Assembly (NCBI GenBank): GCA_020058405.1 | Contig: JAGVEE010000298.1 | Coordinates: forward strand, 1-6,605 | Length of the DNA: 6,605 nucleotides | Source of the DNA: Sphingobacteriales bacterium | Lineage (GTDB): Bacteria; Bacteroidota; Bacteroidia; Sphingobacteriales; Sphingobacteriaceae | Reading direction: 5' to 3' | Part shown: in pieces, positions 1-5,596 of the stretch | How the letters are laid out: each line of letters opens with the position of its first letter | How positions within the stretch are numbered: the first letter of the stretch is position 1 | Translations under genes and position numbers: made by a program | The notes under the pieces: generated by a model | Seen by the model: only the letters and a program-made list of their open reading frames with translations | Database searches by the model: none | What the model was told of the DNA's origin: nothing

Positions 1-2
1 AA

Positions 3-89
3 ATTGAAAAAACGATTCATGAGTATCAATTAATATTAAAATTTGGTATTCGCGTAGGGTTTGGGCTTATAAATAGTATCCAATTATAA
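3..89 (+). CDS. C-terminal fragment of an upstream gene (partial, uncertain)
   Basis: Frame 3 is open from the window edge to a TAA at 87-89 and encodes about 28 residues; the other two plus-strand frames hit stops within the first 35 bases. The translated end has alternating hydrophobic and polar residues and several glycines (around LKFGIRVGFG). This would suit the last strands of an outer-membrane barrel, but that is inference from a very short piece. A weak hairpin follows shortly after the stop. An open run of this length can occur by chance in AT-rich DNA, so the call is tentative. No function can be assigned. Confidence 0.4.
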   Translation: MEKTIHEYQLILKFGIRVGFGLINSIQL

Positions 90-92
90 TAA

Positions 93-122
93 TGCCTCTG
101 TTTTTTAGGCACAGAATTTGTT
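93..122 (+). terminator. Weak hairpin after the upstream partial gene
   Basis: TGCCT at 93-97 pairs with AGGCA at 107-111 around a 9-nt loop rich in T. What follows (CAGAATTTGTTTTAT) is only moderately U-rich, so this is a weak intrinsic terminator at best. Its position, a few bases after the stop at 89 and before the start at 168, suits the end of the upstream transcript. Confidence 0.3.
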
Positions 123-167
123 TTATGTAAATCACATTTAAAAATTCTAACCTATAAAAACAACATT

Positions 168-1385
168 ATGAATACTACTAAATTGAAGTACATAATAAGC
201 ATTAGTTTATTAATGATGGTGCAGCTTGTTCAAGCTCAATGGATAAGTTTAAGTTCTGGTACAACCAAAAAATTAAATGAAATTTTCTTTCTAAATTCTA
301 ACATAGGCTTTGTTGCGGGTTCGTCTGGAACTGTATTAAAAACGACAGACGCAGGTACTAATTGGATAAATATTAGTCCGACTTTACAAAAAGATTTACA
401 TGATTTGTATTTTATTGATAACAACCTAGGATGGGTAGTTGGCGACTCTGGTAGTATATGTAAAACCACAAATGCGGGTTTAACATGGTCGATCATACAT
501 TTACCAAATGCCGAAGAAATTCAATTACATTCTGTGTTTGCACTTAATCAAAATACAGTTTTTGTAGGTGGCAGTAATGCTCTTACTAACCATTATTTAT
601 TCAAATCCACAAATGGTGGAGATACATGGCAAGCTGTTAATGTTGAAACATATTTGTGGAATATAGACATCCTTAAAATTGGAATGACTTCTGAAACGAT
701 TGGGTATGCATTAACCCGAGGTAATGTTCTTAAAACTCTCGACGGGGGATTAAATTGGTTTATTACCGATACAACTTCAGTTAAATCGGGCATTATGTTT
801 TCTATATTGGAAGATTTTGCATATTTCCCTAATAGCGATACGCTTTATGTTTGCGGTTGGTATTTACCTTATTTTGGAGCTAGTTATAATGCAGCAAGCC
901 AATGGAACCATAATACGAATTATGATTATTTTAATTTAGATTTTATAACTAAAGATATTGGATATGTTGGTGGTTGGGGATTTATGCATAAAACAACGGA
1001 TGGCGGTAAAACATTTGTGGATGTAGGTGTTGGAACAAACTCAAGCATGTTTAGTGATATTTATTCAATAGATTTTACGGATGAAAATACTGGGTATGCT
1101 TGTGGTGAAAATGGAAAAATAATTAAAACTCAAAATGGAGGAAGTACGGGTATTTCTGATATTGAGTCTGCAGAACTAAGAATTTACCCTAATCCTACAA
1201 AAGACTATATATACGTAAATGAACTTGTAAATATTAGTGTATACAACGTATACGGACAATTATTGGGGCAAGAATTTGATACGAATAAACTAGATTTAAG
1301 AGATTTTCCTCCGGGAGTATATCTATTAAATCTAGTAAATCCATCAACTAATAAAAACACTTTTTCAAAAATAGTGCTCGAATAG
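168..1385 (+). CDS. Secreted Ycf48/BNR-like beta-propeller protein with T9SS C-terminal sorting domain
   Basis: A 405-residue exported protein. Residues 1-23 form a signal peptide (Lys-containing n-region, hydrophobic core, VQA before Gln24); there is no lipobox Cys. The body carries Asp-box-like repeats of the form K-T-x-[DN]-[AG]-G-x-x-W at about residues 58, 99, 146, 189, 275 and 320. The spacing is 41-47 residues, except for one double-length gap from 189 to 275. This fits a seven-bladed propeller with one degenerate blade near 230. Residues 337-350 (RIYPNPTKDYIYV region) open a type A T9SS sorting domain that ends in GVYLLNLVN and the terminal KIVLE, as usual in Bacteroidota. The protein is therefore expected to be secreted or surface-attached through the T9SS. 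Its ligand or role is unknown; Ycf48 itself is a photosystem assembly factor, and that role should not be transferred here. The ATG at 168 has an A-rich leader and no Shine-Dalgarno. All three Arg codons are AGA or CGA. Confidence 0.88.
   Translation: MNTTKLKYIISISLLMMVQLVQAQWISLSSGTTKKLNEIFFLNSNIGFVAGSSGTVLKTTDAGTNWINISPTLQKDLHDLYFIDNNLGWVVGDSGSICKTTNAGLTWSIIHLPNAEEIQLHSVFALNQNTVFVGGSNALTNHYLFKSTNGGDTWQAVNVETYLWNIDILKIGMTSETIGYALTRGNVLKTLDGGLNWFITDTTSVKSGIMFSILEDFAYFPNSDTLYVCGWYLPYFGASYNAASQWNHNTNYDYFNLDFITKDIGYVGGWGFMHKTTDGGKTFVDVGVGTNSSMFSDIYSIDFTDENTGYACGENGKIIKTQNGGSTGISDIESAELRIYPNPTKDYIYVNELVNISVYNVYGQLLGQEFDTNKLDLRDFPPGVYLLNLVNPSTNKNTFSKIVLE
1353..1376 (-). terminator. Candidate intrinsic terminator for the minus-strand solute-binding gene, inside the neighbouring gene
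   Basis: On the minus strand, CACT (1376-1373) pairs with AGTG (1361-1358). One mismatch and three further A-T pairs follow, closing a 3-nt loop, and five U (1357-1353) come directly after the hairpin. It lies about 20-40 nt beyond the minus-strand stop at 1395, within the last codons of the convergent propeller gene. The stem is short and AT-rich, so strength is doubtful. Confidence 0.35.
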
Positions 1386-1394
1386 TTTATATGA

Positions 1395-2258
1395 TTAATA
1401 TGTTAAAGCAACTGAATTAATTAATTCAGAACTCAAATGTTTACGCAGAATATCAAAATACATATCGCTGGCAGGGAAACCTAAACCACCATCAAAAAAC
1501 TCATTAAAAGCAGCCGACCAATCAGAACTCTTTGGGAAAATAAAAGCAAAGTATTCGGTATCAAACGGTGTAGCTCTGTGAATTTTTATAGGTTTTGATT
1601 CTTTTTGTATAGTTGCCCAATACGATATTAAATCTAAGTAACCGAAGTATTTGTTAGAGCTTGATATTTTATCGAGCACTACTGCTGGAGTTTCTACTAA
1701 TTCAATTTTTAAATCGGGCCAATAGTTATCTTTTATATTTTTGATGAGTTTTTCATGCACGGAGCCTTTCACAATTACAGCCGTCATTCCATTAAACTCT
1801 TTAGAAATATTACGAAGATCGGTAAGCGTTGATTTTAAAATTGAACTTACCAAAACAGGTTTGTTCTTTAAGTAAGGCGAGGAGAATTTAATTTCTCTGG
1901 CTCTATCTTGAGTTACTGTAACAGAACCAGCGCCTACACTTACCATTTTAGTTATTTTTACTTTCTCGTAAAACTTAGCAAAATCATCATGGCGTTCGAA
2001 TTCCAATTTTACATCAATACCTTTTTTAATTTTTAACCAAACAGCGAACTGTTTAATAATATCAATTTCAATACCTGTAACTTCTCCATCAGCATTTGTA
2101 TAAGCGAATGGAAAATTGTTATGGTATTGAACATTCATTGTACCTTGTTTTTGCTGAGAGGCCACTGCATAGGTAGTAAATGTAGAGGTCTGCGCAAAAC
2201 TAAAGTAGGAGAGAGAAGTAAATACAATTGCGAGTAAGATGATATTAATTCTTTTCAT
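1395..2258 (-). CDS. Periplasmic solute-binding protein, family 3 (SBP_bac_3-like)
   Basis: A 287-residue protein. Residues 1-22 are a signal peptide (MKR, hydrophobic core, cleavage after FSFA). The rest matches the two-lobe solute-binding fold of polar amino-acid ABC transporters. Residues 49-66 (FPFAYTNADGEVTGIEID) correspond to the usual P-F-x-Y-x-x-x-D-G-x-x-x-G-x-x-x-D strand-helix. Residues 107-129 hold the G-x-x-x-x-T-x-x-R-x-x-x-x-x-F-S-x-P-Y signature, in which T116 and R119 are at the positions that contact the ligand carboxyl and amino groups in the family. GYLDL at 206-210 lies near the second-lobe ligand Asp. No permease or ATPase gene is nearby, so it may work with a transporter encoded elsewhere or serve as a sensing protein; an amino acid is the likeliest ligand class. 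The start lies 5 bp after the maoC/phaJ stop, so the two are probably co-transcribed. It converges on the propeller gene with 9 bp between stops. Confidence 0.78.
   Translation of the reverse strand: MKRINIILLAIVFTSLSYFSFAQTSTFTTYAVASQQKQGTMNVQYHNNFPFAYTNADGEVTGIEIDIIKQFAVWLKIKKGIDVKLEFERHDDFAKFYEKVKITKMVSVGAGSVTVTQDRAREIKFSSPYLKNKPVLVSSILKSTLTDLRNISKEFNGMTAVIVKGSVHEKLIKNIKDNYWPDLKIELVETPAVVLDKISSSNKYFGYLDLISYWATIQKESKPIKIHRATPFDTEYFAFIFPKSSDWSAAFNEFFDGGLGFPASDMYFDILRKHLSSELINSVALTY
1412..1429. repeat. 18-bp perfect palindrome near the 3' end of the solute-binding gene
   Basis: The 18 bases from CTGAATT at 1412 to AATTCAG at 1429 read identically on both strands. The palindrome falls within the codons for residues near ELIN at the C-terminus of the solute-binding protein. 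It also lies 27 bp past the plus-strand stop of the propeller gene. There is no U-tract after it on the plus strand, so it is not a standard intrinsic terminator, but it could stabilise a 3' end. Confidence 0.5.
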
Positions 2259-2263
2259 CTGCT

Positions 2264-2683
2264 TTAGTTAAAATATAGTTTATTGTACATCATTGCTTCT
2301 CCAGTGGTAGTAGTTTCACCCGTTTCAGGGTCTATAATTTTAGTTTCTATAACAGCACGGTTTTTTTCTGGCATAATTTCTTTAACCGTTAATATTGCTT
2401 CGTATTCTTTATCGGCAAACATTGGTTTTAAGAACTTCATCTCTTGTTTCATGTAAACATTACCTTCTGCACAGAATAAAGTACCAAAAATTTTGGTAAA
2501 AACAGATCCACCAAGGTATCCGTGCATGATACGACGACCGAACATTGATTTAGCGGCATAATCTGCATCTATGTGCAAAGGATTGGTATCGCCAGTTACT
2601 TGTGCAAATAAGTCTACTTGCTCTTGAGAATAAGAAAATTTGTGATGGAATTCTGTTCCAACTTGAGGTTTTTCGTGTAGCAT
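2264..2683 (-). CDS. phaJ: MaoC-family (R)-specific enoyl-CoA hydratase (PhaJ-like)
   Basis: A 139-residue single hot-dog-fold protein, the normal length of PhaJ. The hydratase-2 motif is intact at residues 26-39 (F-A-Q-V-T-G-D-T-N-P-L-H-I-D). Asp32 and His37 correspond to the catalytic Asp31/His36 pair known from the Aeromonas PhaJ, and R-I-M-H-G at 51-55 follows as expected. In this family the enzyme hydrates trans-2-enoyl-CoA to (R)-3-hydroxyacyl-CoA in the cytoplasm, linking beta-oxidation to PHA synthesis. Its divergent placement 238 bp from the PHA synthase genes supports that role here. It is the first gene of a two-gene minus-strand unit with the solute-binding protein. The ATG is preceded by an A-rich tract and no Shine-Dalgarno; I found no convincing promoter for it. 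A general MaoC dehydratase of other substrate range is the alternative. Confidence 0.82.
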   Translation of the reverse strand: MLHEKPQVGTEFHHKFSYSQEQVDLFAQVTGDTNPLHIDADYAAKSMFGRRIMHGYLGGSVFTKIFGTLFCAEGNVYMKQEMKFLKPMFADKEYEAILTVKEIMPEKNRAVIETKIIDPETGETTTTGEAMMYNKLYFN

Positions 2684-2822
2684 AAGCTTAATTTTTTAGT
2701 TTTTTTTTAGACTTACAATATATAAATTTTATTATTAAAATGTAAAAAAATTGCTTTATAAGACTTAAAATGAGCTTTTATACTCCTTTTAGGTTACGTC
2801 TAAATTAATATTAAAATTAGTA

Positions 2823-2853
2823 TTTGCAGATGTAAATATTATTCATACCTTTG
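2823..2853 (+). promoter_or_regulatory. Bacteroidota sigma-A-type promoter for phaE
   Basis: TTTG at 2823-2826 (-33 element) and TACCTTTG at 2846-2853 (exact match to the TANNTTTG -7 element) are separated by 19 bp, the usual spacing for the Bacteroidota primary sigma factor. Transcription should start near 2858-2860, giving a leader of about 60 nt before the phaE ATG at 2922. Confidence 0.8.
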
Positions 2854-2877
2854 CGGCGAATTTAAGGGGATAAATTA

Positions 2878-2907
2878 ATGCAGATTAAAACTCTTACTTT
2901 CAACTAA
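2878..2907 (+). other. Possible leader mini-ORF (9 codons) in the phaE 5' UTR
   Basis: ATG at 2878 opens nine codons (MQIKTLTFN) ending at TAA 2905-2907, 14 bp before the phaE start and out of frame with it. AAGGGGA at 2864-2870 lies 7 nt upstream and can pair with the 16S anti-Shine-Dalgarno with one G-U pair. This is notable because none of the full genes here has such a site. It may be chance; no attenuator hairpin is evident. Confidence 0.25.
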
Positions 2908-2921
2908 ATAAAACACTAAAA

Positions 2922-4229
2922 ATGGAAAGTAATTCAACAAAAAACTTCTTCGAAAGTATGATGGATTCACAAAAGCAATTTGTGGATACCGTAACTCAAT
3001 CAACTGAAAACATGAAAAACGGTTTCAGTGGTAATGTAAACAACGACTACTTTAAGAAGTGGTACGACAATCAAATGTCGTTCTTCAACCAAGGAACTGC
3101 TGCTAAAGAAAATGAAAAAACAACAAGCAACAATCCTTTAGAATACTTCACTAACATGTTCCAAAACAACTTAACAAAAGGTCAAGACATGGCTTCATTC
3201 ATGAACAATGCAATGGGAAATTGGATGACTTGGAATCAGAACATGAACAAATTTAACAATGGTATGAATGATGCTAACAGTATGTTCCAGAACTGGAATG
3301 GTTTGTTAACTAAGACTTACCAAGACATGTTGAACAACTTTGGTGTAAACGGTACACAAAAAGAAGCATTCATGGGTTTATTTAATACACAAGACATGTA
3401 CATGAAAATGTATGAGTTTTCTGCACCGATGATGAAGCAAATGCAAGAGAACAGTTTTAACATGGATACATTTAAAACAATGTTCAATGCAGAGCAATAT
3501 AAAGAAATGATGGATCGTATGTTTCAGTTAAACCCTGAAATGTCTGCTCAAATGAAAGACTTTTATTTAAATGCAATAAAAGGAAACATGAACATGGGCC
3601 AAGATGCATACGAGCAAATGAAGAAGCAAATGGAAAGCATGCCTACTTTAGGAGCTGATTCATTTGAAAAAGCATTATCTCAATACAATGAGTTCAGTAC
3701 TAAAATGAACGATACCATGTCGCCATTAGTAAAAATGATGTCGCCAGGTAAAGATCGTGAGCAAATGGTTGCTTTGAATGAATTAGGAAACAAAATGGTT
3801 GCTTACCAAATTCGCGAAGCTCAATTCCGTTACATGTTATACACTACAGGTTTAAAAGCTATGGAAACATTAGCAGAGAGTGTATCAACAAAAATTAAAA
3901 ACGGTGAAGAGTTCAAAGATTTCAATGCATTCTACAACGAGTGGATTAACACGAACGATACTGTTTTTGGTGAATTGTTTACATCTGATGAGTATTCTAA
4001 ATTCCAAGCAGATTTTACAACAGTAACTATGACTGTTAAGAAAAGTGTAGAGAAGCAAATGGAAAAGATGATGGCAAATGTACCAGTTATTACACGTACA
4101 GAAATGGACGATCTATACAAAACTGTTTATGAGATGAACAAACACATCAAAGCTCTAGAGAAGAAAATCGCAGCTTACGAAACAGAAACTACTACAGAAG
4201 TGAAGGCAGCTAAAACTGCTAAAAAATAA
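2922..4229 (+). CDS. phaE: PhaE-like subunit of class III polyhydroxyalkanoate synthase, Met/Asn-rich
   Basis: A 435-residue cytoplasmic protein without signal peptide or cysteine. The C-terminal part identifies it: residues 386-420 (V-P-V-I-T-R-T-E-M-D-D-L-Y, then a charged coiled coil ending KALEKKIAAYE) match the conserved end of PhaE proteins, followed by a Lys/Ala-rich tail. PhaE has no catalytic residues; it binds PhaC and activates polymerisation at the granule surface. The adjacent class III PhaC supports the call. It is longer than the roughly 360 residues usual for PhaE, and its composition is extreme: 47 Met in all (about 11 percent) and about 30 Asn in the first 150 residues. All five Arg codons are CGT or CGC and Asn favours AAC, suggesting high expression. 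A strong promoter lies upstream and a strong terminator downstream. A phasin-like granule coat role is a plausible alternative or addition. The ATG has an A-rich leader. Confidence 0.78.
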   Translation: MESNSTKNFFESMMDSQKQFVDTVTQSTENMKNGFSGNVNNDYFKKWYDNQMSFFNQGTAAKENEKTTSNNPLEYFTNMFQNNLTKGQDMASFMNNAMGNWMTWNQNMNKFNNGMNDANSMFQNWNGLLTKTYQDMLNNFGVNGTQKEAFMGLFNTQDMYMKMYEFSAPMMKQMQENSFNMDTFKTMFNAEQYKEMMDRMFQLNPEMSAQMKDFYLNAIKGNMNMGQDAYEQMKKQMESMPTLGADSFEKALSQYNEFSTKMNDTMSPLVKMMSPGKDREQMVALNELGNKMVAYQIREAQFRYMLYTTGLKAMETLAESVSTKIKNGEEFKDFNAFYNEWINTNDTVFGELFTSDEYSKFQADFTTVTMTVKKSVEKQMEKMMANVPVITRTEMDDLYKTVYEMNKHIKALEKKIAAYETETTTEVKAAKTAKK

Positions 4230-4260
4230 TCAATCATAAAGTTTGAGATTTAGTTGGGTT

Positions 4261-4295
4261 AAAGCGGGTGAATTTATTTTTACCCGCTTTTTTTT
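4261..4295 (+). terminator. Strong intrinsic terminator between phaE and phaC
   Basis: AAAGCGGGT (4261-4269) pairs perfectly with ACCCGCTTT (4282-4290). The stem can extend inward by one G-U and two A-T pairs to a 6-nt loop. A run of eight T (4288-4295) ends the structure. It begins 31 bp after the phaE stop and ends 65 bp before the phaC start, so phaC depends on readthrough or on a promoter that I could not recognise. Confidence 0.85.
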
Positions 4296-4360
4296 ATAAA
4301 ACTTTATAATCTCGATTTATTTTCTAACATTTAAAAAAACAAAAAAAACTAAATTATACT

Positions 4361-5416
4361 ATGAGTAACCAAGCAGCAGAGATGATGGAGCAATTCGGTA
4401 AGATGAGCTCAAAGTTGGCTAAAGGCTATGAAACATTACGTAATATAGAAAACGTAGATGTTGCAACATCCCCAAAAGAATTAGTATGGCAGTCTGATAA
4501 AATTAAAATGTATCACTACAAGCGTGAAACACCTGCTAAATCTAAGATTCCAGTATTAATTAGTTTCGCTATCATCAACCGTCATGATGTATTGGACATT
4601 CAACCAGATCGTTCATTAGTTAAGAAATTAATGGATGAAGGATTGGATATTTACATCATGGATTGGGGTTACCCAACCAAGGCTGATAAGTTTTTAACCA
4701 TGGACGATTACATTAATGGTTACATGAATGATGCCGTTGATTTTGTTCGTAAAAGTACTGGAAACGATAAAATCCACAAATTAGGTATTTGCCAAGGTGG
4801 TACATCTAGTACTATTTACTCGGCTATATATCCTGAAAAAATTAAAACCTTAACTGTATTTGTAGCACCGTTCGAATTTTCGGGCAACGAAAGTGTATTG
4901 TTCCGTTGGGCTAAAGATATAGATGTTGATACAATTGTTGACAGCGTTGGAAACATGTCGGCAGATATGTTGAACCAAGCATTCGGGATGTTAAAACCAA
5001 CCATGAGCATTAGTAAATACTCTGGCATTATGGATTCTTTAGATGATGAAGAAAAATTAATGAATTTCTTACGCATGGAAGCTTGGAAAGCAGATTGCCC
5101 TGATTTCCCAGGAGAGTGTTACCGTCAATATATTAAAGATTTGTTTCAAAATAACAAATTGATAAAAGGTGAATTAGTAGTAGGAGATAAGAAGGTAGAT
5201 TTAAAGAACATTACAATGCCTGTAATGAACATTTATGCTACAGAAGATAACATTATACCAAAATCAGCAACGGTTCCTTTAAACGATGCTATAGGCTCTA
5301 AAGATCATGAGATTTATGCTTTCCCAGGCGGGCACATAGGTGTATTTGTGGGTGGCAAGTCGCAAAAGGAGTTAGGACCTGCGGTAGCGAAGTGGATTAA
5401 TGCTCGTTCTAAATAG
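4361..5416 (+). CDS. phaC: Class III poly(R)-hydroxyalkanoate synthase, catalytic subunit PhaC
   Basis: A 351-residue alpha/beta-hydrolase-fold protein that polymerises (R)-3-hydroxyacyl-CoA into PHA with release of CoA. The lipase-box-like motif G-I-C-Q-G-G at 142-147 places the nucleophile at Cys144. Asp296 (A-T-E-D-N-I-I-P) and His325 (P-G-G-H-I-G) complete the triad, close to the Cys149/Asp302/His331 spacing known from the Allochromatium enzyme. The D-W-G-Y-P motif at 101-105 and the P-K-E-L-V-W segment near 38-43 are also typical. The length is that of class III/IV synthases, not the roughly 560-590 residues of class I/II, and the PhaE-like partner upstream favours class III. It should be active on granules with PhaE. 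Eight of nine Arg codons are CGT and the ninth is CGC, which points to high expression. No clear promoter is seen in the 65 bp before the start and the leader is A-rich without Shine-Dalgarno. The TAG stop begins the inverted heptamer block. Confidence 0.93.
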   Translation: MSNQAAEMMEQFGKMSSKLAKGYETLRNIENVDVATSPKELVWQSDKIKMYHYKRETPAKSKIPVLISFAIINRHDVLDIQPDRSLVKKLMDEGLDIYIMDWGYPTKADKFLTMDDYINGYMNDAVDFVRKSTGNDKIHKLGICQGGTSSTIYSAIYPEKIKTLTVFVAPFEFSGNESVLFRWAKDIDVDTIVDSVGNMSADMLNQAFGMLKPTMSISKYSGIMDSLDDEEKLMNFLRMEAWKADCPDFPGECYRQYIKDLFQNNKLIKGELVVGDKKVDLKNITMPVMNIYATEDNIIPKSATVPLNDAIGSKDHEIYAFPGGHIGVFVGGKSQKELGPAVAKWINARSK

Positions 5417-5446
5417 ATATTAGTCGTTAGTCATTAGTCTTTAGAC
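5414..5446 (+). repeat. Left heptamer repeat arm (unit NTTAGTC), overlapping the phaC stop
   Basis: Four contiguous 7-bp units follow each other: ATTAGTC (5419), GTTAGTC (5426), ATTAGTC (5433) and the variant TTTAGAC (5440). The segment 5414-5430, including the phaC TAG stop, is the inverted copy of 5562-5578 with 16 of 17 positions matching. Because 7 is not a multiple of 3, the units put TAG in all three plus-strand frames and TAA in all three minus-strand frames. Confidence 0.85.
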
Positions 5447-5485
5447 AAAAAAGGGAGTTTGCTTAGTAACAGGCTCCTTTTTTTT
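5447..5485 (+). terminator. Intrinsic terminator after phaC
   Basis: GAGTTTG (5455-5461) pairs with CAGGCTC (5470-5476) using two G-U pairs around an 8-nt loop. The stem continues outward through G-C, G-U and six A-T pairs (5447-5452), and eight T (5478-5485) follow. The A-tract upstream means it could also act weakly on the other strand. Confidence 0.75.
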
Positions 5486-5520
5486 ATGAGCATACCAGCA
5501 CATTAGCACACTATCAAACT

Positions 5521-5554
5521 AAAAAAGCCCTCCTGTTTGCACAAGAGGACTTTT
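5521..5554 (-). terminator. Intrinsic terminator after rpmA (L27)
   Basis: Read on the minus strand, AAAAG (5554-5550) pairs with CTTTT (5527-5523). After one mismatch, CCTC on the plus strand (5529-5532) pairs with GAGG (5545-5548). After a second mismatch, TGT (5534-5536) pairs with ACA (5541-5543), closing a TTGC loop. Six U (5526-5521) end the minus-strand transcript. It lies 36 bp beyond the L27 stop. Confidence 0.75.
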
Positions 5555-5596
5555 CTAATATCTAATGACTAATATCTAGTATCTAGTATTTAGTTA
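5555..5596 (-). repeat. Right heptamer repeat arm (unit CTARTAT on plus strand), overlapping the L27 stop
   Basis: Five contiguous 7-bp units run CTAATAT (5555), CTAATGA (5562), CTAATAT (5569), CTAGTAT (5576), CTAGTAT (5583). A degenerate sixth, TTAGTTA (5590), contains the rpmA stop codon. The stretch 5562-5578 is the reverse complement of 5414-5430 apart from one base, so the two arms flank the convergent intergenic region as inverted repeats. Confidence 0.85.

Noticed and set aside
28..43. A 16-nt exact match (AATTAATATTAAAATT) between 28-43 and 2803-2818
   Set aside because: Pure A/T sequence in an AT-rich genome; one copy is probably coding and the other intergenic, so chance is the simplest explanation.
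42..63. TTTG followed by TAGGGTTTG resembling a promoter upstream of the propeller gene
   Set aside because: The -7-like element has one extra base and the spacing from TTTG is only 9 bp, far from the usual 19-20.
236..793. Two open frames on the minus strand opposite the propeller gene (236-496 and 593-793)
   Set aside because: They are antisense to a well-supported gene with clear repeats and motifs, have no recognisable domains and lack promoters.
2716..2834. Possible minus-strand promoters for phaJ (complement of CAATATAT near 2716; complement of CAGATGTA at 2827-2834)
   Set aside because: The first has several mismatches and the second one mismatch, but neither has a -33 TTTG at proper distance; the second also overlaps the phaE promoter. 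Not strong enough to annotate.
3932..4120. Minus-strand 62-codon open frame opposite phaE
   Set aside because: Antisense to the conserved PhaE C-terminal region; its hydrophobic look follows from the complement of the charged sense codons.
4816..5076. Minus-strand 86-codon open frame opposite phaC
   Set aside because: Antisense to the catalytic core of PhaC and without any protein-like signature.
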